A stretch of 30,053 nt of DNA from NCBI GenBank assembly GCA_964489845.1, contig CAZAZV010000008.1, positions 1-30,053 on the forward strand, in the 5' to 3' direction. The notes under the pieces were generated by a model. The model did no database searches. It was not told the origin of the DNA and worked only from the letters and a program-made list of their open reading frames with translations. The position numbers and the translations under genes were made by a program. The stretch comes from GWA1-54-12 sp964489845 (GTDB taxonomy: Bacteria > Patescibacteriota > Minisyncoccia > UBA6257 > GWB1-50-10). The first letter of the stretch is position 1, and every line of letters begins with the position of its first letter. Positions 21,179-27,152 of the stretch are shown piece by piece.

Positions 21179-21412
21179 ATGCATAAACTACTCAATATAC
21201 TGCTCATCGCCGCCGGTTTGCTGCTCGTCGGTCTCGCGGTTTTTTACTGGCTCACGCCGGCAAGCACATTGCCGTCATTCTTCCCCGGATACGATTCCGC
21301 CAAAATCTCGCCGCACTTCAAGCACGGTCTCGCCTCGCTCATCGTCGGGCTCGCCTGTTTCGTCTGGGTGTGGTTCAGAACGGGTAAGAAGCGCGAGTTA
21401 CCGAAGCAGTAA
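21179..21412 (+). CDS. Small two-helix membrane protein
   Basis: 77 aa. Two transmembrane segments (about 4-24 and 50-67) are separated by a loop with PSFFPGYDSAKISPHFKHG, and the end is basic (RTGKKRELPKQ). The family is not named, although short proteins of this pattern are frequent in CPR genomes. It begins 12 bases after the cysteine-repeat gene and overlaps convergent uppP by 15 bases. Confidence 0.75.
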   Translation: MHKLLNILLIAAGLLLVGLAVFYWLTPASTLPSFFPGYDSAKISPHFKHGLASLIVGLACFVWVWFRTGKKRELPKQ

Positions 21413-22249
21413 CAGCGCACCGAGTCCCGCGAGTATGCAGTACACCGCGAAGGGTTTGAGTGTCTTCGTCTTGAAGTAGCGAACCAGGAATTTCGCCGCA
21501 ACGTATGCGGCGAGAGCGGCCGCCGCGGCTCCGATAAGCGCGGCGGTTACCATTTCCCCTCCTCCCGCGAAGAGTCCGGGAAGTTCGAGGAGCGCCGCGG
21601 CGCCGATGACGGGCGTCGCGAGCAGGAACGAAAAGCGGAGCGCGTCTTCGTGGGAAAGACCGGCGAGCAAGCCGCCCGTCATCGCGGAACCCGTCCGCGA
21701 GACGCCGGGAAGGAGCGCGAGTATCTGCAGAGCGCCGATTTTTACCGCCTGCAGCCACGAAAGCTTTGCAAGGCGCTCATCCCCTCCTTCCACCACCTCC
21801 CTGTGTTCATTCCGGCGTCGCAGAAGCTCGGCGGTGAGCAGGAGCGCGCCGTTCACGACGAGGAATAGCGCCGCTAACTTCGGCGACGCGAAGAGTTGCT
21901 TTGCCTGCTTTTCAAAGACGACCCCCACGATGCCGATGGGTATGGTGCCGACGACGAGGAGCCACCCGAGCTTTGCATCGGTATCCGCCGCTCGTATCTC
22001 TCGTGCCGCAAGCGAGCGGAAAATTCCCTTCACCATACGTACCCAATCTTTCCAGTAGATGCCGAGCAATGTGAGCGCCGTCGCGAGGTGCGTCGCGACA
22101 AGGAATCCGATGACGTCGGTCGCGCTCCTATCGAAGTGCCACCCAAAGATTCCCGGCAGGATAATGCTGTGCCCCAAGCTCGAAATCGGCGCGAGCTCGG
22201 TTATGCCCTGGAGCAATCCGAGTATCGCCGCCTGAAACGAGGAAATCAT
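21398..22249 (-). CDS. uppP: Undecaprenyl-diphosphate phosphatase (BacA/UppP)
   Basis: Recycles the lipid carrier of peptidoglycan precursors; integral membrane protein. 283 aa from ATG 22249. The two catalytic blocks are LLQGITELAPISSLGH (residues 14-29 or so) and LLPGVSRTGSAMTGGLLAGL, and about eight transmembrane helices are expected. Its presence indicates that the organism handles peptidoglycan lipid intermediates. ATG 22258 lies inside the -10 box TATAAT, so the next ATG (22249), 7 bases after the box, is taken as the start. Confidence 0.93.
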   Translation of the reverse strand: MISSFQAAILGLLQGITELAPISSLGHSIILPGIFGWHFDRSATDVIGFLVATHLATALTLLGIYWKDWVRMVKGIFRSLAAREIRAADTDAKLGWLLVVGTIPIGIVGVVFEKQAKQLFASPKLAALFLVVNGALLLTAELLRRRNEHREVVEGGDERLAKLSWLQAVKIGALQILALLPGVSRTGSAMTGGLLAGLSHEDALRFSFLLATPVIGAAALLELPGLFAGGGEMVTAALIGAAAAALAAYVAAKFLVRYFKTKTLKPFAVYCILAGLGALLLLR

Positions 22250-22256
22250 GCGCCTC

Positions 22257-22262
22257 ATTATA
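22257..22262 (-). promoter_or_regulatory. -10 box (TATAAT) giving a leaderless uppP mRNA
   Basis: A perfect TATAAT on the minus strand, 7 bases before ATG 22249. It overlaps the alternative ATG at 22258. Confidence 0.7.
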
Positions 22263-22285
22263 GCAGGAGAGTTTCCCGGGTACTA

Positions 22286-22314
22286 TTGACATAATCAGTA
22301 GTATGTGATACAAT
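22286..22314 (+). promoter_or_regulatory. Near-consensus sigma70 promoter of the orphan secreted protein
   Basis: TTGACA (22286-22291), a 17-bp spacer and TACAAT (22309-22314). The leader of about 57 nt ends with a GGAGG Shine-Dalgarno (about 22366-22370) 8 bases before the ATG. This is the best-matching promoter in the window. Confidence 0.8.
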
Positions 22315-22378
22315 TTCCCCTAGAACATTAGTAAGTTTGAGAAGTTCGGAAATATCACCGTAGAGGGAGGTTGGAGAA

Positions 22379-22843
22379 ATGACGAAGAAGCTCGGCGCCA
22401 TCGCCGCTCTGGTTCTCTTCTGCGTCGGAAGCAATGCGTTCGCCCAGGGTTCGAGTAAGACATTTCATGTCTACAACGAAGGCGTCATCGCAGATGCCTA
22501 CGTCACGGTGAACTACGCGAACGGCGAGCCCATCCACGAGACAATCAAGGCGACAACGAGAAACCTCAACGTCCATTCGTACCTCGCGGACGACTACCGC
22601 CTTGACCTTATCAACCGGTTCGGGGATGGCGCGTTTATGGCGATTACTGCCGTCGAGGGCTCCATGAGAAGCATCGTCGCGAACATCGAAATCTATCGGG
22701 TGTTCGTGAAGTACCGATACCAGAAGGAGGCGGACTTCCTCCTCTGGCACACGATAGACCCGGACGTCCATGCGCTCCTCGACAGATATGGCCACGTCAT
22801 CAACACCGATTCTCTCTCGAGCCTCATTCACTCTGCTCTCTAG
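22379..22843 (+). CDS. Secreted protein of unknown family with strong expression signals
   Basis: 154 aa. The signal peptide MTKKLGAIAALVLFCVGSNAFA is cleaved near AFA-QG. The mature 130 residues have no cysteines, predicted beta strands at the front (TFHVYNEGVIADAYVTVNY) and a helical end (HTIDPDVHALLDRYGHVIN). No family is recognised. It stands alone between uppP and an ATPase remnant, with its own consensus promoter, Shine-Dalgarno and strong terminator, in contrast to the leaderless neighbours. This suggests recent acquisition or high-level expression. Confidence 0.75.
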   Translation: MTKKLGAIAALVLFCVGSNAFAQGSSKTFHVYNEGVIADAYVTVNYANGEPIHETIKATTRNLNVHSYLADDYRLDLINRFGDGAFMAITAVEGSMRSIVANIEIYRVFVKYRYQKEADFLLWHTIDPDVHALLDRYGHVINTDSLSSLIHSAL

Positions 22844-22848
22844 TAAAT

Positions 22849-22874
22849 CCCCCGACCGCGGTCGGGGGCCTTTC
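22849..22874 (+). terminator. Strong terminator of the orphan secreted protein
   Basis: CCCCCGACC/GGTCGGGGG forms a perfect 20-base palindrome starting 5 bases past the stop, followed by CCTTTC. The T tract is short but the stem is very stable. Confidence 0.7.
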
Positions 22875-22913
22875 ATTCCGCCGCTCTTCGCATCACGCCG
22901 TATGAAGGCGTAA

Positions 22914-22955
22914 CGCTTTCTTTTTGAAATATTCAATCAAAGGAAAAAGAAAGCG
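22914..22955. repeat. 12-bp inverted repeat at the ATPase breakpoint
   Basis: CGCTTTCTTTTT (22914-22925) and AAAAAGAAAGCG (22944-22955) pair perfectly around an 18-nt loop. The right arm is coding sequence of the ATPase stump, whose stop lies in the loop. Confidence 0.7.
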
Positions 22956-23163
22956 CAGCCGCCACGAGGATAATATACATGAGCGGACTGTTGAACTGGC
23001 GCGCGAAGAGCAGAATTTTCGAAGGCGGTTTCCCCTGCGGAAGCGCGTTGCGTCCGAATTTTTTCAATCTCTGGGCGGCGTCAGAGGGTTCGAGGCCGTC
23101 CTTCCGGCTCCCGGTCACCGCAATGACTTCGCCAAGCGGGGCGGCATACCATTTCCCGTCCAT
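22933..23163 (-). pseudogene. N-terminal stump of a cation-transporting P-type ATPase
   Basis: 76 aa. It matches the cation-ATPase N-terminal domain and first membrane helix: WYAAPLGEVIAVTGSRKDGLEPSDAAQRLKKFGRNALP, then ILLFARQFNSPLMYIILVAAALSF. Full-length enzymes have 800-900 residues with the DKTGT phosphorylation site, all missing here. The similarity ends at the inverted repeat 22914-22955, where a TGA stops the frame. Its -10 box (TAAAAT, 7 bases before ATG 23163) is intact, so the fragment may still be expressed. Confidence 0.82.
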
Positions 23164-23170
23164 AACTCAC

Positions 23171-23176
23171 ATTTTA
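23171..23176 (-). promoter_or_regulatory. -10 box (TAAAAT) of the ATPase stump
   Basis: TAAAAT on the minus strand, 7 bases before ATG 23163. Confidence 0.5.
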
Positions 23177-23233
23177 TCAGATTCCGCTCGCAGTGCGGAA
23201 TTTCGCCACACGACCACCCCTCGCTCCCTGTGC

Positions 23234-23239
23234 TACTAT
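23234..23239 (+). promoter_or_regulatory. -10 box (TACTAT) giving a leaderless thpR mRNA
   Basis: TACTAT, 7 bases before ATG 23247. It favours that ATG over the upstream in-frame codon at 23193. Confidence 0.55.
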
Positions 23240-23246
23240 CATTGAT

Positions 23247-23783
23247 ATGTCCCGTGTCTTCGTCGGCATTCCGCTCTCTCCCGCACTCCAGGAAGCAGTG
23301 TCCCGATGGAAGGACTCGCACCGCCGATTCCCCGTGCGCTGGCTTGCTCCCAAAAATCTGCACGTCACGCTCGTGCCGCCCTGGGAAGAAACGAATATTC
23401 CGCTCGCACTGAGGGACTTATCCGCACTTGCCGGGAAAATCACGCCCTTCTCCATTCGATTCACCCGCATCGCGCTCGGTCCCAGTCCGGGCGGGCCCGA
23501 ACTTATCTGGGCTGAAGGAATTTCACCGAGCGAAATCGTAACGCTCGCGAAGCTCGCGCACGACGCGCTCGGCATTCCGGCGCCGGGGCGGCCGTTCAAA
23601 CTTCATGCGACGCTCGCCCGTTTCAATGCCGACGATTTTCGGAAGTTCCCCGTGCGGAAACTCAACGAACCCGTCGCGTGGGAGATGCTCGTTGACCGCG
23701 TCGTACTTTTCGAATCGCACCTCGGTCCCCGCGGCGCGGATTATCAAATTCTGGGAGCAGTACGCGTCTCCACTACTCGATGA
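23247..23783 (+). CDS. thpR: RNA 2',3'-cyclic phosphodiesterase (2H family, LigT/ThpR)
   Basis: 178 aa. It opens 2',3'-cyclic phosphate ends of RNA. The two HxTx motifs are LHVTLVPP (about residues 38-45) and LHATLARF (about 115-122), placed symmetrically as in the 2H phosphoesterase fold. RVFVGIPLSPALQEAV is the typical opening and LFESHLGPRGADYQIL the typical end. RNA repair or tRNA-halves processing is a general expectation, with no partner ligase visible. The 3' end overlaps the convergent helicase gene by 11 bases. Confidence 0.93.
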   Translation: MSRVFVGIPLSPALQEAVSRWKDSHRRFPVRWLAPKNLHVTLVPPWEETNIPLALRDLSALAGKITPFSIRFTRIALGPSPGGPELIWAEGISPSEIVTLAKLAHDALGIPAPGRPFKLHATLARFNADDFRKFPVRKLNEPVAWEMLVDRVVLFESHLGPRGADYQILGAVRVSTTR

Positions 23784-24945
23784 ACGTCAACGCTATCCCC
23801 TGCTTATTGAGACGGCCGGTGCGGCCGATGCGGTGGATGTAGTCCTCGTACGTCGACGGCGGGTCGAAGTTTATGACATGGCTCACGCTGTCGATGTCGA
23901 GCCCCCGCGCCGCGATGTCCGTTGCGACGAGTACCTGGATGCGGCTTTCCTTGAACATGCCGAGCACCCGCTGGCGCTGGGCATTGTTTTTGTTCCCGTG
24001 TATGGATCCCGCCTTGAAGCCCATGCGGACGAGCGATTTTGATATTTTCTCAACTCCGTACTTGGTCCGCCCGAAGACAAGCACTTTATTGAATTCCTTC
24101 TGATTCAGAAGCGCGTTCAGGACTTCCAGTTTCGTCTTGCCTCTTTCAATCCTCACGATATTCTGCTCAACATTTTTCGACGTATCCCTCGTCTTTACCG
24201 AAATCCGGACGGGGTTCTTGGCAAATTCCCCGATTATTCCTTCCACTTCAGGGGGGATGGTCGCTGAGAAGAAAAGCGTCTGGCGCGTCCTCGGCATCCC
24301 GCCCAATATGGCGCGGGTGTCGGCAATGAAACCCATATCGAACATTCGGTCCGCTTCGTCCAGGACGACGGTGTTAAATCCGGCAAGTTTGAGCACCTTC
24401 CGTTCCATGAGGTCTTTCAGCCGCCCCGGCGTGCCGATGACGGCGCTGCAGTCGCGGCGGATGTCCGCTATCTGCCGGTTGATATTCATGCCCCCGACGC
24501 AGCAGACGGAAAAGAGCTTGAGCCCCTTCACAAAGGACTTGAATTCCTCATCTATCTGGAGCGCGAGTTCGCGCGTCGGCGCGACGATGAGGAGCCGTTC
24601 CGTGCGAGCACGCAGGAGCTTGTCTATGAGCGGCAAGAGGAAAGCCGCCGTCTTGCCCGTGCCGGTATCGGCGATGCCGACGACATCGCGTCCTTCCGAG
24701 ATGTACGGGATAATCTGGTCCTGTATCGGCGTGGGAGTCCGGTATCCTTTGTTTGTCGCCGCGCCGATAAGCCGGCGGTCTATGTCAAAATCGCGAAACT
24801 CGTGTTTCGCTTCATACGCCGCCTCTTCCCCCAGGGCGACCGCTTTGTTTATAAATCGCGCGGGGTCAAGCGCTCTCGGCGTCCGCACGCGGCGCCTGCT
24901 CGGTTGCGAACTGAACGAGTGCGACGGCCTGCCGCGGCGCCTCAT
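23773..24945 (-). CDS. DEAD-box ATP-dependent RNA helicase
   Basis: 390 aa, RhlE-like. Motifs in order: Q motif GYRTPTPIQDQIIP, motif I ADTGTGKTAAF, Ia PTRELALQ, GG, Ib GTPGRL, II VLDEADRMFDMGF, III FFSATIPP, IV VLVFGRTK, V VATDIAARGLDI, VI HRIGRTGR. The N-terminus is basic and Arg/Ser-rich (MRRRGRPSHSFSS). The long C-terminal extension of many cold-shock helicases is missing. The start at 24945 is supported by AAAGGAG 7 bases upstream, one of the few clear Shine-Dalgarno sites here. It probably helps ribosome assembly or mRNA turnover. Confidence 0.93.
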   Translation of the reverse strand: MRRRGRPSHSFSSQPSRRRVRTPRALDPARFINKAVALGEEAAYEAKHEFRDFDIDRRLIGAATNKGYRTPTPIQDQIIPYISEGRDVVGIADTGTGKTAAFLLPLIDKLLRARTERLLIVAPTRELALQIDEEFKSFVKGLKLFSVCCVGGMNINRQIADIRRDCSAVIGTPGRLKDLMERKVLKLAGFNTVVLDEADRMFDMGFIADTRAILGGMPRTRQTLFFSATIPPEVEGIIGEFAKNPVRISVKTRDTSKNVEQNIVRIERGKTKLEVLNALLNQKEFNKVLVFGRTKYGVEKISKSLVRMGFKAGSIHGNKNNAQRQRVLGMFKESRIQVLVATDIAARGLDIDSVSHVINFDPPSTYEDYIHRIGRTGRLNKQGIALTFIE

Positions 24946-24961
24946 GGAATAGCTCCTTTCT

Positions 24962-24987
24962 CTATACATATTTTCTATACATATTTT
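24962..24987. repeat. Perfect 13-bp tandem duplication in the helicase promoter
   Basis: CTATACATATTTT occurs twice in a row (24962-24974, 24975-24987), duplicating a TATGTA -10-like hexamer on the minus strand. With TTGAAG at 24989-24994 as -35, the proximal box is spaced 18 bp. Confidence 0.75.
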
Positions 24988-24995
24988 GCTTCAAA

Positions 24996-25016
24996 TAAAA
25001 AAGACCTCTCGGTCTC
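24996..25016 (-). terminator. Terminator of the small-protein operon
   Basis: AGACC/GGTCT with a GAGA loop, followed by TTTTTTA on the minus strand, about 80 bases past the last gene (stop at 25094). It also lies just upstream of the helicase promoter. Nothing else was seen in 25017-25093. Confidence 0.75.
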
Positions 25017-25093
25017 GTAGATTTCCCGGAAAATGCTATGAGATTCGATTACTTTTGTAATGGAGTGAAGTGTAGTATGAAACGACGGTTTTG

Positions 25094-25501
25094 TCAATAG
25101 AGATTGAGACCGGGTACGGAGTTGATTGCTTGATTGAACGAATTTACAAACTCTACGCTCAACCAGATTGCGGCAGCCGTCGATATGATGGTGAGCACCA
25201 TGGCGGCGATACCGACGCTTTGCGACCTGCTATCGGGCTGTTTCAGGTATTTCCACGCGTACCAGAATCCGAAGGGCGGCAGGAACAAGCTCACGGAATA
25301 CACGACTATTTGCCGAGAGAGTGTCAGCGCGGGAGGCTTGTCTTTCAAGGGCTTGCCACAGTGGGGGCAGAAATAAGAATCAGCCGGAACCGTCGCATGG
25401 CATGACGGGCAGATTATTTCCGGCGAAACGCCGATTGATTCGGTTTTGTCTGTCACGATGAGTTCAGAGCTTCGGATATTTTTAGCTTCATTATCGCCCA
25501 A
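25094..25501 (-). CDS. Zinc-ribbon membrane protein
   Basis: 135 aa. A zinc ribbon at about residues 31-49 (CPSCHATVPADSYFCPHCG, two CxxC) is followed by two transmembrane segments (about 65-85 and 96-118) and an Asn-rich C-terminus. The start is a TTG at 25501 that overlaps the preceding gene by 11 bases; no ATG lies nearby in frame. The function is unknown: zinc-ribbon membrane proteins of this architecture are common and uncharacterised. Last gene of the operon. Confidence 0.75.
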   Translation of the reverse strand: MGDNEAKNIRSSELIVTDKTESIGVSPEIICPSCHATVPADSYFCPHCGKPLKDKPPALTLSRQIVVYSVSLFLPPFGFWYAWKYLKQPDSRSQSVGIAAMVLTIISTAAAIWLSVEFVNSFNQAINSVPGLNLY

Positions 25502-26054
25502 TCATGGTAAGCTTGGGCCATCTCCTTTTCCATCCCTTGCTTCTTATTCTTTCCCGATACGTTTCAAAATTATCTTTACGATTGAAATCGGTGGGGGTCG
25601 GTCTCACGATGAGATTGACTAAGTCATCTACGCCGTACGGCGCGAAGAGCGTGAGCGTATCATCGTCTTCCAGCCGCACCGCGACGGCGGTTGGCGTCTC
25701 AACCCAATCAGCAAGCGCCTCTTCGGTGTCCTTATACGGTTTTGTTCTCCCCTTATGCACGTGCATTCGCGCCTGGTTCTTCGCTGACCAATTGGCGGTG
25801 AATGCCTTCTTCAATACTTCGTCGTATTCCTTTTCCGTCTTCTCATCCACATCATCCGCATCGTAGTAGATAAGGTCGATGTCGGCGGTTGGAACTTCCT
25901 TATGCTTGTATCCGTGCAATTCGTCCCATACCTTGTTGCGCACGAATCCCGCGCCGAGCATCCAGTCGGGAAGACGCAGCGAGCGTGCCGCCCGGAGCAC
26001 ACTCATCATCCACGCATCGCTCCGTATCAGGTTTATGATATCTTCCTCTCTCAT
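25491..26054 (-). CDS. Nucleotidyltransferase-family protein (DUF925/PF06042 type)
   Basis: 187 aa. It matches the nucleotidyltransferase-like family often annotated DUF925: DWMLGAGFVRNKVWDELHGY, then TADIDLIYYDADDVDEKTEKEYDEVLKK with the DxD-type acidic pair, and NQARMHVHKG plus ALADWVETPTAVAVRLE. The C-terminus FAPYGVDDLVNLIVRPTP is also family-typical. The target molecule is not known. It overlaps the Nudix gene by 4 bases (ATGA arrangement). Confidence 0.85.
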   Translation of the reverse strand: MREEDIINLIRSDAWMMSVLRAARSLRLPDWMLGAGFVRNKVWDELHGYKHKEVPTADIDLIYYDADDVDEKTEKEYDEVLKKAFTANWSAKNQARMHVHKGRTKPYKDTEEALADWVETPTAVAVRLEDDDTLTLFAPYGVDDLVNLIVRPTPTDFNRKDNFETYRERIRSKGWKRRWPKLTMIGR

Positions 26055-26437
26055 ATGCGGCTTTTGATAATGGTTTTGATTTCTTCCCGCAAATTAACGC
26101 TATCAAGCGCTGCGAACGGTACCCACTCAAGTTGGTAGAAATTCTCCGGCGATTGGCGTTCCAATTCAGGTACGCCGAGCTTTACTTCCCCCTCGAATGA
26201 CTGTGCAACATAAAACTCCTGTTTTGAACCGTCAACGGTAAGCGAGCTGACTTTATCCCCGAGCACGATATCCAATCCCGTTTCTTCTTTGATTTCCCGT
26301 ACTGCGGTCTCTGCTTCCGTTTCTCCCTCTTCCCTTCCCCCGCCCGGCACCGCATAGTATTCAGCGCTGTTCTTGCGGCGATGGAGCAAGAGCACGTTGC
26401 CGTCTTTGATAATGAACACCGCGATGCGCTGGTGCAT
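26051..26437 (-). CDS. Nudix hydrolase (small)
   Basis: 128 aa. The Nudix box GGGREEGETEAETAVREIKEETGL is complete (metal-binding REIKEE), preceded by IAVFIIKDGNVLLLHRRK and YAVPGG. Length and layout fit nucleotide-pool sanitising (MutT-like) or general NDP-X hydrolases, but the substrate is not determinable. It begins 2 bases after the DUF1653 gene. Confidence 0.9.
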   Translation of the reverse strand: MHQRIAVFIIKDGNVLLLHRRKNSAEYYAVPGGGREEGETEAETAVREIKEETGLDIVLGDKVSSLTVDGSKQEFYVAQSFEGEVKLGVPELERQSPENFYQLEWVPFAALDSVNLREEIKTIIKSRI

Positions 26438-26439
26438 AA

Positions 26440-26691
26440 TTATTCTCCGATATGTTTGAATCGTGGCACTCTCTTACCGTCCAGCTCGCCTTCTCCGAGA
26501 AACGATTCTAGCGGACGGGCCCAAATATTTCCTTCGCCGTAGAGCGCCTGGTAGACGACGAGCTCTTCGAGCGTCTCGCTGTGGCGCGCGACGCCCAGGA
26601 GACGATAGCGATGATGCTCCGGTTTGAAATGTTCGTATATTCCGGGTTTGAGATTCCGCGCTGCTTCGGAAAACGGTGGGAGAGAATCCAT
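26440..26691 (-). CDS. DUF1653 protein
   Basis: 83 aa. LKPGIYEHFKPEHHRYRLLGVARHSETLEELVVYQALYGEGNIWARPLESF is a textbook match to DUF1653, a small SH3-like fold of unknown role, commonly next to nucleotide-handling enzymes. It starts 3 bases after the DUF5652 gene. Confidence 0.88.
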   Translation of the reverse strand: MDSLPPFSEAARNLKPGIYEHFKPEHHRYRLLGVARHSETLEELVVYQALYGEGNIWARPLESFLGEGELDGKRVPRFKHIGE

Positions 26692-26694
26692 ACT

Positions 26695-26946
26695 CTACCC
26701 TTTCTTGCTGAAAAGTCCCGACCACTTCAACTGAGCGACGGCGAAAAGATACACAATCTCGAGAATGCCAACCGTGTTCACGATGAGGAGCACCACGAAC
26801 CACCATGGCTGCCCCCGTCTCCCCGCATGCCACAGCGCGAGCCCTTTCCAAAAGAGCGTCCACAGTATGATGAGGGGCAGGATGGGCGCAAGCGCATGCA
26901 CCCACGGCATCGTCCAGGCATTGCTCCAATAATTTAGGCCATACAT
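26695..26946 (-). CDS. DUF5652-like two-helix membrane protein
   Basis: 83 aa from ATG 26946. Two transmembrane segments (about 18-36 and 48-68) sit in a Trp-rich sequence: WVHALAPILPLIILWTLFWKGLALWHAGRRGQPWWFVVLLIVNTVGILEIVYLF. This matches DUF5652, frequent in Patescibacteria. The upstream frame extension is low-complexity translation of the metallothionein-like gene in another frame and is rejected. Confidence 0.85.
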   Translation of the reverse strand: MYGLNYWSNAWTMPWVHALAPILPLIILWTLFWKGLALWHAGRRGQPWWFVVLLIVNTVGILEIVYLFAVAQLKWSGLFSKKG

Positions 26947-26950
26947 ACGG

Positions 26951-27094
26951 CTACTTGCAGACGCACCGGCATTTATCGTTCGTGCATTTGCAGATGCAGG
27001 TCTTGCATTTGCAGGTTCCCCGCGCGCAGGCGCAGGCGGTCGTCTTGAGCGCCGCTTTGCTTGTCGTTTTCGCTTTCTTCGCTGTTTTTGCCAT
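26951..27094 (-). CDS. 47-aa metallothionein-like peptide with a lysine-rich head
   Basis: From ATG 27094. A basic N-terminus (MAKTAKKAKTTSKAALKTTA) is followed by 27 residues with ten cysteines, mostly in CxC pairs (CACARGTCKCKTCICKC, then CRCVC), and no aromatic residues. These are hallmarks of metallothioneins. The basic head may bind nucleic acid. Zn, Cu or Cd binding is inference. It starts the tight operon that continues through DUF5652, DUF1653, Nudix, nucleotidyltransferase and zinc ribbon. A TATAAT (27137-27142) would give a leader of about 35 nt. Confidence 0.72.
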   Translation of the reverse strand: MAKTAKKAKTTSKAALKTTACACARGTCKCKTCICKCTNDKCRCVCK

Positions 27095-27136
27095 AAGAAT
27101 TGAAAAATAAGTTCCCGACCTTTCACCTATTCTATT

Positions 27137-27142
27137 ATTATA
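27137..27142 (-). promoter_or_regulatory. -10 box (TATAAT) of the six-gene operon
   Basis: A perfect TATAAT on the minus strand in the spacer after the alpha/beta hydrolase gene, 42 bases before ATG 27094. A weaker TATTTT 9 bases before the ATG is an alternative. Confidence 0.5.
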
Positions 27143-27152
27143 GCGCACAACT

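Noticed and set aside
26947..27126. N-terminal extension of the DUF5652 frame
   Set aside because: It is Arg/Ala-rich out-of-frame translation of the metallothionein-like gene. Family homology starts at ATG 26946.
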